A DNA stretch of 64,000 nucleotides from JAYPAN01 sp049597955 (GCA_049597955.1 JBMYND010000002.1:186001-250000), one strand, 5' to 3'; numbered from the stretch's first letter, positions 1 through 9,410 are shown. The notes: generated by a model not told the origin, from the letters alone. Made by a program: numbers and translations.

Positions 1-2
1 TC

Positions 3-476
3 AATGCCATGCGCGAATGGCTGCGTCAGGATGGCGGGCGCAATAGTGCCGCTTCCGCCCATTTGCTGCCAGCCATTGAGCGCAGCCTGCAAAGCTCTAT
101 CGCGCAGGAAGTCGAGCAATTGGAGGGGCGTTTGCCGATATTGGCCACGGTCGGTGCGGTTGCGCCTTTTGTCGGATTGTTCGGCACAGTCTGGGGCATT
201 ATGAACAGTTTTCAGGCGATTGCCATGACCCGCGACACCAATCTGGCGGTGGTTGCGCCGGGCATTGCCGAGGCGCTGTTTGCCACCGGGCTTGGCCTGC
301 TGGCGGCGATTCCTGCTGTGATTGCCTATAATCTGTTTGCCGGACAAATTAACCGTTTTGGCGCGCGGCTCGATTATTTCGCTGATAATTTCTTCAATAT
401 TGTCGCCGCCCAAAGCAACAGCCATGCAGCGGCCAATAACCAGACCAGTGCCAAATCATCTCGCAGGAGTGCCTGA
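3..476 (+). CDS. tolQ: TolQ, 5'-truncated by the window edge
   Basis: Inner-membrane proton-channel subunit of the Tol-Pal complex (TolQ/ExbB/MotA family). Only the last ~157 residues are present and the reading frame runs off the left edge, so the true start lies outside. The visible part holds the two C-terminal transmembrane segments, with the family pattern VGLFGTVWGIMNSFQAIA followed by GIAEALFATGLGLLAAIPAV. The stop overlaps the tolR start by one base (TGATG), which implies translational coupling. It is first in a tolQ-tolR-tolA-tolB-pal-cpoB run. TolQ and ExbB are hard to tell apart alone; the tol neighbours decide it. Confidence 0.93.
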   Translation, partial: NAMREWLRQDGGRNSAASAHLLPAIERSLQSSIAQEVEQLEGRLPILATVGAVAPFVGLFGTVWGIMNSFQAIAMTRDTNLAVVAPGIAEALFATGLGLLAAIPAVIAYNLFAGQINRFGARLDYFADNFFNIVAAQSNSHAAANNQTSAKSSRRSA

Positions 477-952
477 TGGCGATGATGGGTGCATCCGGGC
501 CGACACGGCAGGGCGGTCGCCGCGTGCGCCGTCGCTTCAGCCCAATGGCTGAAATCAATGTCACCCCGATGGTTGATATTATGCTGGTTCTGCTGATTGT
601 CTTTATGGTCGCCGCGCCCATGCTGAGTGTCGGTGTGCCGGTCAACCTGCCGAAAACCAAAGCCGCCCCGCTGACAAGCGATGACCGGCCCTTGGCCATT
701 ACCGTGCGCGCCAATGGCGATATTTACATTGAAGAAAGTGCCATTGCGCTGAATCAATTAGTGCCGCGTTTGAAGGCGATATTGCAAAATGGTTTTGACA
801 GTCGGATTTATGTGCGCGGCGATGAAAAAGTCAGCTATGGCCGCGTCGCCGCCGTTGTGGCGCGGATAAATGCCGCCGGATTTTCGCGCGTCGCTTTGGT
901 TACTGACCAAAAGCTCGGTGCCGATAGCGGCAAGGACGACGGAGCGGGCTGA
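476..952 (+). CDS. tolR: TolR, Tol-Pal biopolymer-transport subunit
   Basis: 158 aa, the usual size for TolR/ExbD. A basic N-terminal tail (RRVRRRF) is followed by EINVTPMVDIMLVLLIVFMV, the single membrane helix carrying the conserved aspartate (MVDIMLVLLI) that takes part in proton flow with TolQ. The periplasmic domain contains the family phrase IYVRGDEKVSYG. The start codon overlaps the tolQ stop and the stop lies 3 bases before the tolA ATG. It works with TolQ to energise TolA during outer-membrane constriction at division. Confidence 0.95.
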   Translation: MAMMGASGPTRQGGRRVRRRFSPMAEINVTPMVDIMLVLLIVFMVAAPMLSVGVPVNLPKTKAAPLTSDDRPLAITVRANGDIYIEESAIALNQLVPRLKAILQNGFDSRIYVRGDEKVSYGRVAAVVARINAAGFSRVALVTDQKLGADSGKDDGAG

Positions 953-955
953 CCC

Positions 956-1777
956 ATGCTGCGCAGTTCTTCCTTCACCGCCTCGCTTGGGTTTCATGCC
1001 TCACTCTTGGCCGTTTTTATGCTATGGGCGCCGCAAATGGATGAAAGCCCGTTTGAAGATATGAGCCTGCCGGTCGATATTATTACCATTGATGAATTCA
1101 CCCAAATCATGACCGGTGAAGAGCCGTCACCGGCTGAAACCTCTACGCAAGAAGAAGCCCGGCAAGCGGTTTTGGAAACCGCGCCGCCAGCAAGTAAGGC
1201 TGCCCCGCCGGAGCTTGCCGAAAATCTGATGCCGATTGGCGATGCTGTGCCGGAAGTCACGCCGGATGATATGCCTGCCGAGACGGCGGCGCCGCAAAGC
1301 TTCAAAGTGGCCAATCCCATGCCGCGCGCGCGGCCCAGCCCGCCCAGCAAAACCAGCACAATTTTGGATATTTCGCGGGTTCAGCAATTGCTCAATAAAA
1401 TACCCGAAGCGGCGCAGGCCGAGATTGCCGAAGACAGCGATACGCAAACACAAGAAGCCTTTGGCCAGTTAACGCTGAATGAAACAGATGGTTTCAAAGC
1501 ACAAGTCGGGCGCTGCTGGTCGCCGCCTTCCGGCGCGCGTGATGCGGAAAGGCTGATGGTGAAAATCCGCGTCGGGCTGGCCCCCAATGGGCGCATTTCC
1601 GGCGGCCCGCTTGTTGTCAATCGGCAGCATTTGAGCGATCCGTTTTTCCGCTCTGCCGCCGAGGCTGTTTTGCGCGCCATTAATGGCTGCCAGCCCTATG
1701 AAATGCCACCGGCCAAATACCGGCTTTGGAAAGACATGCAATTGACTTTTGACCCGTTGCAAATGCTTGGCGGGTAG
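956..1777 (+). CDS. tolA: TolA-like periplasmic bridging protein
   Basis: 273 aa. N-terminal membrane anchor (SLGFHASLLAVFMLWAP, residues ~9-25), then a Pro/Ala/Glu-rich linker (~40-145) and a C-terminal globular part with a TolA/TonB-like pattern (VGRCWSPPSGA ... LMVKIRVGLAPNGRI ... AINGCQPYEMP). The linker is much shorter than in E. coli TolA, as is normal in alphaproteobacteria. Position between tolR and tolB supports TolA over a TonB paralogue. Expected role: link the TolQR motor to TolB/Pal across the periplasm. Identity rests partly on context because linker regions diverge fast. Confidence 0.88.
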   Translation: MLRSSSFTASLGFHASLLAVFMLWAPQMDESPFEDMSLPVDIITIDEFTQIMTGEEPSPAETSTQEEARQAVLETAPPASKAAPPELAENLMPIGDAVPEVTPDDMPAETAAPQSFKVANPMPRARPSPPSKTSTILDISRVQQLLNKIPEAAQAEIAEDSDTQTQEAFGQLTLNETDGFKAQVGRCWSPPSGARDAERLMVKIRVGLAPNGRISGGPLVVNRQHLSDPFFRSAAEAVLRAINGCQPYEMPPAKYRLWKDMQLTFDPLQMLGG

Positions 1778-1804
1778 GATGCCATGACCGCAAGGAGAAA
1801 CGCC

Positions 1805-3127
1805 ATGACCAAAAGATTTATTCGCCGCGCTGAAAACGGCTGCTGGGCTGTTGCGCTGATGCTGGTTGTTATGATGGCGACACCGGCCCAGGCGGTTTTG
1901 AAAATCAACATCACCCAAGGCAATGTCGAGCCGCTGCCCATTGCCATTCTTGATTTTGACGGCGAGGGCTCGGTCGGGCAGGAATTGGCGCAAGTGATTG
2001 CTGCCAATCTTGAACGCTCCGGCCTGTTCCGGCCGATTGACCGCGAAGCCTTTATTGAGAGCAAGCTTGACGTTAATGCCCGTCCGCGCTTTGAGGATTG
2101 GCGCATTGTCAAGGCGCTGGCCTTGGTAACAGGCCGGGCGGTGCGGCAAAATGATGGCCGCTTGCGGGTTGAGTTTCGGCTGTGGGATGTGGTCGCCCAA
2201 CAGCAAATGACCGGCCTGCAATTTTTCACCAGCCCGGATAATTGGCGGCGCATCAGCCATCTGATTTCTGATGCGATTTATGAAAGGCTGACCGGTGAGA
2301 CCGGCTATTTTGATACGCGCATTGTTTATGTGGCTGAGTCCGGCCCGAAAAATCGCCGTGTCAAAAAACTGGCCATTATGGATCAAGATGGCTTCGCGCA
2401 AAGCGAATTGACCTCCGGCCAGGCTTTGGCGCTGACCCCGCGTTTCAGCCCGACAGCGCAGGAAATCACCTATCTGTCTTATTATCGCAATCGCCCGCGC
2501 GTTTATTTGCTGAATATTGAGACCGGCCAGCAAGAAGTTGTTGGCGATTTTCCGGGCATGACTTTTGCCCCGCGTTTTTCACCGGATGGTCAGAAAATTG
2601 TGATGAGCCTTGAGCGCAATGGCAATTCCAATATTTACACTATGGATTTGCGCACGCGTGAAACCCGACGTCTTACCCAATCCCTGGCGATTGATACCGC
2701 GCCTTGCTATTCGCCGGGCGGCGGGCAAATCGTGTTTGAAAGCGACCGCATGGGGACACAGCAGCTTTATGTGATGAATGCTGACGGCACCAATGTCCGG
2801 CGCATCAGCCGTGGCGAGGGGCGCTATGCCACGCCGGTCTGGTCGCCGCGCGGCGATTTGATTGCCTTCACCAAGACGCTGAAAGGGCGGTTTCTGATTG
2901 GTGTGATGAAAGCCGATGGCAGTGGCGAGCGCATTTTGACAGAAGGCTATCATAATGAAGGCCCGGCCTGGTCGCCCAATGGCCGTGTGCTGGTATTTTT
3001 CCGCGAGACGGAAGGCGCTGAAGGCGGCCCGTCCCTATGGTCGGTAGATGTTACAGGTTATAATGAGCGACCGCTGAATTTGCCGGGATTTGCCTCCGAC
3101 CCGGCCTGGTCACCGCTTATTCGCTAA
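1805..3127 (+). CDS. tolB: TolB, periplasmic beta-propeller of Tol-Pal
   Basis: 440 aa from the ATG at 1805, chosen because AAGGAG lies 7 bases upstream; an in-frame ATG at 1784 has no such site. Signal peptide residues 1-30 (cleavage near PAQA). N-terminal domain ~31-170, then repeated WD40-like/TolB blades (LTPRFSPTAQEITYLS, FAPRFSPDGQKIVMS, VWSPRGDLIAFTK, AWSPNGRVLVFF). Binds Pal and receives TolA. Ends 115 bases before pal; that gap shows no clear terminator. Confidence 0.97.
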   Translation: MTKRFIRRAENGCWAVALMLVVMMATPAQAVLKINITQGNVEPLPIAILDFDGEGSVGQELAQVIAANLERSGLFRPIDREAFIESKLDVNARPRFEDWRIVKALALVTGRAVRQNDGRLRVEFRLWDVVAQQQMTGLQFFTSPDNWRRISHLISDAIYERLTGETGYFDTRIVYVAESGPKNRRVKKLAIMDQDGFAQSELTSGQALALTPRFSPTAQEITYLSYYRNRPRVYLLNIETGQQEVVGDFPGMTFAPRFSPDGQKIVMSLERNGNSNIYTMDLRTRETRRLTQSLAIDTAPCYSPGGGQIVFESDRMGTQQLYVMNADGTNVRRISRGEGRYATPVWSPRGDLIAFTKTLKGRFLIGVMKADGSGERILTEGYHNEGPAWSPNGRVLVFFRETEGAEGGPSLWSVDVTGYNERPLNLPGFASDPAWSPLIR

Positions 3128-3242
3128 TATGAAAACCCTTTGTTTTGCTTCGCTGCTTGCTTGGCAAGACAGATTTTTGCTGATATAGCTTGTTTAGGGT
3201 TATCAAATAATTGAGAGTCCATCCGAACGCAGGGAGCTTACC

Positions 3243-3743
3243 ATGGATGTTTTTCGAAAAACCAAAACCTTATCGCTGATTGCCGGTCTGACATTTGTGC
3301 TGGCGGCATGTGGCGGCGGCTCCGACAGTGCGGGCCCGAGTGCGGTTTCCTCACCGGCCCAGGCACCGGCGGCCAATGTGACCGATATGGATTCGGCACA
3401 ATATTTGATTGGCAATGTCGGCGATCGTATTTTCTTTGAAACCGACAAGGCCGTGCTTGACATGACGGCGCGCGATACATTGACCGCCCAAGCACGCTGG
3501 TTGCAACAGAATATGGCGGTGCGTCTGACGATTGAAGGCCATGCTGATGAGCGTGGCACGCGTGAATATAATCTGGCATTGGGCGCACGGCGCGCCAGCT
3601 CTGTCCGGAATTTCCTGATTTCGCAAGGCGTGTCCGGCGACCGTTTGCAGACCATCTCTTACGGCAAGGAGCGGCCTGTGTCGCTGTGCGCCAATGAGAA
3701 TTGCTGGTCGAAAAATCGCCGCGCCGTATCAACAATTCGCTGA
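3243..3743 (+). CDS. pal: Pal, peptidoglycan-associated lipoprotein
   Basis: 166 aa. Lipoprotein signal with lipobox LAAC (Cys23), a short flexible linker, then an OmpA-type peptidoglycan-binding domain: IFFETDKAVLD, LTIEGHADERGTREYNLALG and RRASSVRNFL match the family (TIEGHADERGT is the Pal signature). Preceded by AGGGAG at 3231-3236. Anchors the outer membrane to peptidoglycan and binds TolB. Followed directly by a strong hairpin terminator, so the tolQ-pal transcript probably ends here. Confidence 0.97.
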   Translation: MDVFRKTKTLSLIAGLTFVLAACGGGSDSAGPSAVSSPAQAPAANVTDMDSAQYLIGNVGDRIFFETDKAVLDMTARDTLTAQARWLQQNMAVRLTIEGHADERGTREYNLALGARRASSVRNFLISQGVSGDRLQTISYGKERPVSLCANENCWSKNRRAVSTIR

Positions 3744-3775
3744 TTTTAAGCGATTTCAACAGTTTTGTTTGGACA

Positions 3776-3800
3776 GGGCGCCTTCGGGTGCCCTTTCTTT
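3776..3800 (+). terminator. Rho-independent terminator after pal
   Basis: A GGGCGCC/GGTGCCC stem closed by a TTCG tetraloop (3776-3793) is followed by TTTCTTTT. It starts 33 bases after the pal stop and fits an intrinsic terminator. Confidence 0.85.
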
Positions 3801-3801
3801 T

Positions 3802-3873
3802 CCGAGTTCTGTCCGGGCTTTTCCGAGTTCTGTCCGGGCTTTTACGAGTTCTGTCCGGGCTTTTACGAGTTCT
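3802..3873. repeat. 21-bp tandem repeat, 3.4 copies
   Basis: Unit CCGAGTTCTGTCCGGGCTTTT at 3802, 3823 and 3844 (the third copy starts A instead of C), with a 9-base partial copy at 3865. It lies between the pal terminator and cpoB. The period is a multiple of three, but no convincing gene covers it. Confidence 0.95.
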
Positions 3874-3954
3874 TATATGGTTTGGGCATGCCCTAATTTT
3901 GCCGTTCTTTGCTGACATTTATATAATGAATGGGCATGTGGTGAGAGTGAGATA

Positions 3955-5145
3955 ATGGTGGTTCGCGGATTTTCAACGGCGCTTCTGGCCGCTTGGCTGT
4001 TCATGGCAAGCGGGGCAGGGCAATATGCGCCGGCTTATGCACAAAACATGCCTCAGCAGCTAACCGAACAAATAAACGGGCAAACCGAGACTGACCGGCT
4101 GGGGACGCTTGAAATGCGCCTGATGCAGCTTGAGCAATTGGTGGCGGCGCAAAATACGCTTGCCAAGCGCCAGCGCATGACCGATTTGACGGCGCTTGTA
4201 AAAAGGCTCGAAGCATTGGAAGCCCGTCTGGCCGGAGGGGCGCAAAGCGTCGGAACGGCGCAAGAAAATACCGCACAAGCCACTACAGCCAATGCGCCCA
4301 ATATGCCCAATACGCCCAATACGCCCAATACGCAAACACCGCCGGGAGCGACGGCGGAAATTATTTTTGGTGCCGGTCAAAATGCCGAAGCGATAAGAGT
4401 GGTGCAGGCCGAATTGGGGCGTTTGGGCGAGGAAATGCGAAATTTGGCCGAGCGTTATGCCATGCAATCGCAAGCCGATGCCATGCGCTTCGCCCAGCTT
4501 GAGGCCGGGGTTCGCCGCTCAATGGCCGGTATTTCATCGACTTCTGCCGAGCCGGAAATCATTGGTGTGGTGCGCACGCCAGTGCCGATTGACCGACTCG
4601 ACGGCGACACACAGCCCGCCGCCGCCAATAATATGGCAGACAAACGTATGGAGGCACTGTCGCGCGATAATCCGTCCGCCAGTGACATGCGTTTGGTTGG
4701 TGAGGGTGAAATCAGCCGCAATGAAAATGGGCAAATCAGCCTGCGCCCGCCCCTCAATGACCCGAAAGCCCTGTATCAGCGCGCCTATGATGATTTACGT
4801 GAGGGCGCATATGATATGGCGGAAAAAGATTTCAGCAGCCTGATTGAAAAATTCCCGAAACATGAATTGGCCGGCAATGCGCAATATTGGCTCGGCGAAA
4901 CCTATTATGTGCGGGCCCAATATAAGCGCGCCGCCGAGGCTTTCCTTGGCGGTTTCACCAAATATGCCAATGGCACAAAAGCCCCTGACAGCTTGCTGAA
5001 ACTCGGCATGTCACTGCATGCGTTGGGCGAGGCCGAGGCCGGATGCGATGCGTTTGCCGAATTGGGCATTAAATTCCCTGACGCGCCTGCGGCGATTGTC
5101 AGACGGGCAGAGATTGAGCGTCGCCGTGCCGGTTGCGCTTCCTGA
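3955..5145 (+). CDS. cpoB: CpoB/YbgF, Tol-Pal-associated TPR protein
   Basis: 396 aa. Signal peptide ~1-29 (ending PAYA), then a coiled-coil trimerisation region ~37-92 (LGTLEMRLMQLEQLVAAQN...), a low-complexity Asn/Pro linker made by a 9-bp repeat (~113-126), and a C-terminal TPR domain ~270-396 (ALYQRAYDDLREGAYDMAEKDF, GNAQYWLGETYYVRAQYKRA). This is the standard YbgF/CpoB layout, although longer than in enterics because of the linker. CpoB coordinates Tol-Pal with peptidoglycan synthesis at division. The ribosome-binding site is weak; the start is supported by the signal peptide. Confidence 0.93.
   Translation: MVVRGFSTALLAAWLFMASGAGQYAPAYAQNMPQQLTEQINGQTETDRLGTLEMRLMQLEQLVAAQNTLAKRQRMTDLTALVKRLEALEARLAGGAQSVGTAQENTAQATTANAPNMPNTPNTPNTQTPPGATAEIIFGAGQNAEAIRVVQAELGRLGEEMRNLAERYAMQSQADAMRFAQLEAGVRRSMAGISSTSAEPEIIGVVRTPVPIDRLDGDTQPAAANNMADKRMEALSRDNPSASDMRLVGEGEISRNENGQISLRPPLNDPKALYQRAYDDLREGAYDMAEKDFSSLIEKFPKHELAGNAQYWLGETYYVRAQYKRAAEAFLGGFTKYANGTKAPDSLLKLGMSLHALGEAEAGCDAFAELGIKFPDAPAAIVRRAEIERRRAGCAS
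4291..4332. repeat. 9-bp in-frame tandem repeat in cpoB
   Basis: Four and a half copies of AATACGCCC-like units encode the NxPNxPNTPNT linker of CpoB. Being in frame, copy-number change would only alter linker length. Confidence 0.9.
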
Positions 5146-6466
5146 CTCAGCAGCATTGGATAATGGCCTGCCCGACGGGGCATGGCTGGCATCGCATTTG
5201 GCGACATTGACCGGCGGGCGCCATTTTGCGCTGGCCGTATCGGGCGGGCCGGACAGTATGGCATTGCTGGCACTGGCCGCCGAAGCGCAAGCGCAGACTG
5301 ATATTTCTTTCAGTGTTTTGACGGTCAATCACGGTTTGCGGGCGGCGGCGGCTGATGAGGCGGCAATGGTGGGCCAATACTGTCTTGAGCTGGGGCTGGC
5401 GCATTTTATCTTGCAGCCCGAAACGCCGCTTTCCGGCCCTGGTTTGCAGGAAAAGGCGCGATTGATGCGCTATGCGCTCATGGCTGAATGGTGCGCGCAA
5501 CATCAGGCTGACGGCTTGGTGCTGGCCCATCATGCGTCTGACCAAGCGGAAACCCTGCTTATGCGTCTGGCGCGCCGCAGCGGGCTGGACGGGCTGGCCG
5601 GCATGGCCGAACGCCAGAGTTTGATGACCGCTGCCGGTTCTGTTTTGCTGTTGCGGCCCCTGCTGACCATGCCGAAAGCCAAGCTGGCCGCTATATTGGC
5701 GCGCGCCGGTCTGCCTGCCTGCCATGACCCGTCCAATCATGACCGGCAATTTGAGCGCGTGCGCTGGCGGCAGTTTTTGTTGGCACAAGACACCAATGGC
5801 GCAATGGAGGCGCGGCTTGGCCAATTGGCGCGGCGCTTGCGACAGCGGCGCAATCGCCATGATGCGCGCGATATGGATTGGCTGCAAACCCATGCAAGCT
5901 GGCATGGCTATGGCGTCTTGCGCATGTCGCGCATGGCTTTCGCGGCTTTGCCAGCGCATCGCCAATTGCGCCTTTTGCGGCGCTTATTGGGCTGGATTGG
6001 CCAGCGCCCCTATCCGCCAAAACGCGATAAATCGCGGCTTCTGCCGGGCGCCATTGCAGCGACGCCGTCGGGCGGGCTGACGCTTGCCGGTTGTTTGTTG
6101 CGTTGGCGTGGCGGAGATATTTTTATTGGCCGCGAAAAAGCGGCACTGGCCGGGTTAAAAATACCGGTTGGTCATGCGCCATTGCTCTGGGATGGCCGGT
6201 TTATTGTGCAAGTTGACCCGGCACAAAACACGAAAGGGCTATTTGTCGCGGGGCTGGGGGCTGACGGTCTGGCGCGTTTGGCACCGGCTGGCGCGACGGC
6301 AAGAGATGGGGTAAATGCTGCCTATCTGCATGTTTTACCAGCTTTTTTTGATGATAACGGCTTGCTTGCCTGCCCGCTTTTGCAGCAAGTGGACGGGTTT
6401 CATGCCGTCTTGGCCGATGGATGGGCCGATTTTAGCGGCCTGTTTCCCGACAGGTCGGGCTGGTAA
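5126..6466 (+). CDS. tilS: TilS, tRNA(Ile)-lysidine synthase
   Basis: About 446 aa from GTG 5126. The PP-loop ATPase motif SGGPDS sits at residues ~39-44, followed by TVNHGLR and AHHASDQAETLLMRLARRSG, which are the TilS N-type ATPase signatures. Adds lysine to C34 of tRNA-Ile2 so that it reads AUA. Start: the frame stays open to an ATG at 5018, but that would overlap cpoB by 128 bases; GTG 5126 overlaps by 20 and puts the PP-loop at a normal distance from the N-terminus. Neither start has a strong ribosome-binding site. The tilS-ftsH order is widely conserved. Confidence 0.92.
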   Translation: MPVALPDSAALDNGLPDGAWLASHLATLTGGRHFALAVSGGPDSMALLALAAEAQAQTDISFSVLTVNHGLRAAAADEAAMVGQYCLELGLAHFILQPETPLSGPGLQEKARLMRYALMAEWCAQHQADGLVLAHHASDQAETLLMRLARRSGLDGLAGMAERQSLMTAAGSVLLLRPLLTMPKAKLAAILARAGLPACHDPSNHDRQFERVRWRQFLLAQDTNGAMEARLGQLARRLRQRRNRHDARDMDWLQTHASWHGYGVLRMSRMAFAALPAHRQLRLLRRLLGWIGQRPYPPKRDKSRLLPGAIAATPSGGLTLAGCLLRWRGGDIFIGREKAALAGLKIPVGHAPLLWDGRFIVQVDPAQNTKGLFVAGLGADGLARLAPAGATARDGVNAAYLHVLPAFFDDNGLLACPLLQQVDGFHAVLADGWADFSGLFPDRSGW

Positions 6467-6551
6467 ATCATGTTGGCTGTGCCTATATTCAAAACATATC
6501 CCCGCCGCTTTGGCTGTGCTGACGGGCGGGACAAAACGAAAGGGTTGTATC

Positions 6552-8462
6552 GTGAGCGGTATGAGAAATCTGGCTATCTGGGTGGTTGTCGCCCTGATGC
6601 TGTTTACGCTGTTTAACATATTCCAGGGGCCAAGCGCGCAAGACACCAATTCCAAGGTGAATTTTTCGCAATTCATCGCCGAAGTTGATGCCGGCACAGT
6701 GGCCGAAGTGACGATTGAGGGCGATGCGATTAGCGGGCGTTATTCCGACGGCTCGGCCTTCAGCACCTATGCGCCGCCCAATGACCCAAGCCTTGTTCAG
6801 CGTTTGCAAGAGCGCGGTGTGGCGATTACCGCCAAGCCCGACCGGTCAGGCTCACCGACTTTGCTGGGTGTGCTGATTTCATGGTTCCCCATGCTGCTGC
6901 TGATTGGCGTTTGGGTGTTTTTCATGCGCCAAATGCAAGGCGGGGGTCGTGGCGCAATGGGCTTTGGCAAATCAAAAGCCAAATTGCTCAATGAAGCGCA
7001 TGGCCGTGTCACTTTTGAAGATGTCGCTGGTATTGACGAAGCCAAGGATGATTTGCAGGAAATTGTCGAATTTCTGAAAGACCCGACCAAATTTCAACGT
7101 CTCGGCGGTCGTATCCCCAAAGGTGCATTGCTGGTTGGCCCGCCCGGCACCGGTAAGACCTTGCTGGCGCGCGCCATTGCCGGTGAAGCCAATGTGCCGT
7201 TTTTCTCAATTTCCGGCTCCGATTTTGTCGAAATGTTTGTCGGTGTGGGCGCCAGCCGCGTGCGCGACATGTTCGAGCAAGCCAAAGCCAATGCGCCCTG
7301 CATTATCTTTATTGACGAGATTGATGCGGTTGGTCGCCATCGCGGTGCCGGTCTCGGCGGCGGCAATGATGAGCGCGAGCAGACATTAAACCAATTGCTG
7401 GTGGAAATGGACGGGTTTGAGGCCAATGAGAGCATTATTCTGATTGCCGCGACCAACCGTCCTGATGTGCTGGATCCGGCATTGTTGCGCCCCGGTCGGT
7501 TTGACCGTCAGGTTGTGGTGCCGAATCCGGATATTATTGGCCGTGAAAAAATCCTCAAAGTGCATATGAAGAAAACGCCGCTGGCCTCAGATGTTGATGC
7601 GCGCGTGATTGCCCGTGGCACGCCCGGTTTTTCCGGTGCCGATTTGGCCAATCTGGTCAATGAGGCGGCTTTGTTGGCTGCCCGACGCGCCAAGCGTTTG
7701 GTGTCTATGCAAGAATTTGAGGATGCCAAGGATAAAGTCATGATGGGGGCCGAGCGCCGCTCCATGGTGATGACCGAGGAAGAAAAGAAGCTGACCGCCT
7801 ATCACGAAGGCGGGCATGCGCTGGTGGCTTTGAATATGGAAGCTTCCGACCCGGTTCACAAGGCGACAATTATTCCGCGCGGACGGGCTTTGGGTATGGT
7901 GATGCGCCTGCCTGAGCGCGACCAGCTTTCGGTCACGCGCGGCAAAATGAAAGCCGATTTGGCCGTGGCCATGGGTGGACGGATTGCCGAGGAATTGATT
8001 TTCGGCCATGAAAAAGTCACTTCCGGTGCTTCTTCCGACATTCAAATGGCGACCAATATGGCCAAGGCCATGGTGACGCAATATGGCATGAGCGATGAAA
8101 TGGGGCCTTTGGCCTATGGTGAGAATGAGCAAGAAGTGTTTCTTGGCCATTCGGTCGCGCGCCAGCAAAATATGTCGGAAGATACGCAAAGGCGGATTGA
8201 TGCCGAAGTGCGCAAATTGGTTGAAGAAGGCTATGAAAAAGCTCGCAGCATTTTGCAGGAAAAAATGAATGATTTGCACACAATTGCCAAAGGTTTGTTG
8301 GAATATGAAACCCTGTCGGGTGAGGAAATCATCAATCTGCTGAAGGGCGAAGCCCCGCACCGGCCGGAAGATGATACGCCAAGCAGCACGCCGGGAACAG
8401 GTTCGCCTTTCCCGAAAGTCGGCGGCAGCAATGTCGGCGGTGCAGAGCCGCAAGGCACATAA
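6552..8462 (+). CDS. ftsH: FtsH, membrane AAA+ zinc protease
   Basis: 636 aa from GTG 6552, with AAAGGG 7 bases upstream (ATG 6561 is the alternative). Two N-terminal membrane helices (WVVVALMLFTLFNIF ~6-20 and LLGVLISWFPMLLLIGVWVFF ~104-124), Walker A GPPGTGKT (~195-202), Walker B IIFIDEIDAVG, second region of homology with ATNRPDVLDPALLRPGRFD, and zinc site HEGGH (418-422). All active-site residues are present. Degrades misfolded membrane proteins and regulators such as RpoH and LpxC; rpoH is also in this window. The frame is open upstream to 6315 but that part overlaps tilS. Confidence 0.97.
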   Translation: MSGMRNLAIWVVVALMLFTLFNIFQGPSAQDTNSKVNFSQFIAEVDAGTVAEVTIEGDAISGRYSDGSAFSTYAPPNDPSLVQRLQERGVAITAKPDRSGSPTLLGVLISWFPMLLLIGVWVFFMRQMQGGGRGAMGFGKSKAKLLNEAHGRVTFEDVAGIDEAKDDLQEIVEFLKDPTKFQRLGGRIPKGALLVGPPGTGKTLLARAIAGEANVPFFSISGSDFVEMFVGVGASRVRDMFEQAKANAPCIIFIDEIDAVGRHRGAGLGGGNDEREQTLNQLLVEMDGFEANESIILIAATNRPDVLDPALLRPGRFDRQVVVPNPDIIGREKILKVHMKKTPLASDVDARVIARGTPGFSGADLANLVNEAALLAARRAKRLVSMQEFEDAKDKVMMGAERRSMVMTEEEKKLTAYHEGGHALVALNMEASDPVHKATIIPRGRALGMVMRLPERDQLSVTRGKMKADLAVAMGGRIAEELIFGHEKVTSGASSDIQMATNMAKAMVTQYGMSDEMGPLAYGENEQEVFLGHSVARQQNMSEDTQRRIDAEVRKLVEEGYEKARSILQEKMNDLHTIAKGLLEYETLSGEEIINLLKGEAPHRPEDDTPSSTPGTGSPFPKVGGSNVGGAEPQGT

Positions 8463-8496
8463 GGCGCGCGCCACCACTTGCGGTGGGGTTTTAATC

Positions 8497-9348
8497 GTGG
8501 CTTCACCGTCTGATGCACCGAAACAATCTGCGGCCAATGCGCCGCAGATTATCGGTATTTTGAATATTACCGAAGACAGCTTTTCCGATGGCGGCGCTTA
8601 TCTTGACCCCGATGCGGCGCTGGCGCAGGCGCGGCGTTTGGTGGCCGATGGGGCGGATATGCTTGATATTGGCCCGGCCTCCAGCCATCCCGATGCCGGT
8701 CATGTGCCGCCGGAAACCGAAATCGCCCGCCTTGCGGCGGTCTGGCCGGAATTGCAAAAATTGGGTGTGCCACTGGCGGTGGACAGTTTTCAGCCAGAGA
8801 CCCAAATCTGGGCAATGCAAAATGGCGCTGACTGGCTGAACGATATTAACGGTTTTCCCAATCCCGCCCTGTATGATGATTTGGCCGCCAGCCAATGCCA
8901 TTTGGTGGTGATGCATGCCATACAGGCCAAGGGCATTGCCACCCGCGCTAATGCCCCTGATGGCGATATTTGGGATATTATTTTACGCTTTTTTCACACG
9001 CGATTGGACATGCTTGAAAAAGCTTGTATTGCGCGTGAAAGGCTGGTGCTTGACCCCGGCATGGGGTTTTTCCTCGGCAATCGTCCGGAAGCGTCACTGC
9101 AAGTGCTGGCCAATATAGACCGCTTGAAGCAGACATTCGGCCTGCCGGTCTATATTTGCGCTTCACGCAAGAGTTTTTTGCGGGCGCTGGCCGATGTGCC
9201 GGTTGGGCAAAGCGGGCCGGTAACATTGGCTGCCGAATTATGGGCGGCGGCGCAAGGTGTTGACTATATTCGCACCCATGCGCCAAAGCCGTTGCGCGAG
9301 GCGCTTGTGGTGCGCAAAGCACTGGCGGCAGCAAAAGTAACATATTGA
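8497..9348 (+). CDS. folP: Dihydropteroate synthase of the Sul (sulfonamide-resistant) lineage
   Basis: 283 aa from GTG 8497 (GGTGGGG 8 bases upstream). Makes dihydropteroate from DHPP and p-aminobenzoate in folate synthesis. Family motifs: GILNITEDSFSDGG (20-33), DPGMGFFLG (186-194), SRKSFL, and IRTHAP near the C-terminus. It lacks the ordinary FolP sequence GGESTRPGA and has DIGPASSHPDA (57-67) instead, with VDSFQPETQ (95-103), NDINGFPNPALY and LVVMHAIQ. From memory, these are the hallmarks of plasmid Sul1/Sul2. glmM follows at once, the gene whose fragment accompanies mobile sul2. No other folP is in the window, so this may be the organism's sole copy. Resistance is inferred, not shown. 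Confidence 0.93.
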   Translation: MASPSDAPKQSAANAPQIIGILNITEDSFSDGGAYLDPDAALAQARRLVADGADMLDIGPASSHPDAGHVPPETEIARLAAVWPELQKLGVPLAVDSFQPETQIWAMQNGADWLNDINGFPNPALYDDLAASQCHLVVMHAIQAKGIATRANAPDGDIWDIILRFFHTRLDMLEKACIARERLVLDPGMGFFLGNRPEASLQVLANIDRLKQTFGLPVYICASRKSFLRALADVPVGQSGPVTLAAELWAAAQGVDYIRTHAPKPLREALVVRKALAAAKVTY

Positions 9349-9410
9349 AATAGCTTGTGACTTGATAAGAAACCCGACAAACAGCCATAAAAGGCGGAGA
9401 AGGGGTTGGC

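Noticed and set aside
3802..3955. Small gene containing RVLSGL heptapeptide repeats
   Set aside because: The frame only exists because the 21-bp repeat is a multiple of three; it has no supported start and lies after a terminator.
6315..6551. N-terminal extension of FtsH
   Set aside because: It overlaps tilS, lacks FtsH similarity, and GTG 6552 has a good ribosome-binding site and the expected first membrane helix.
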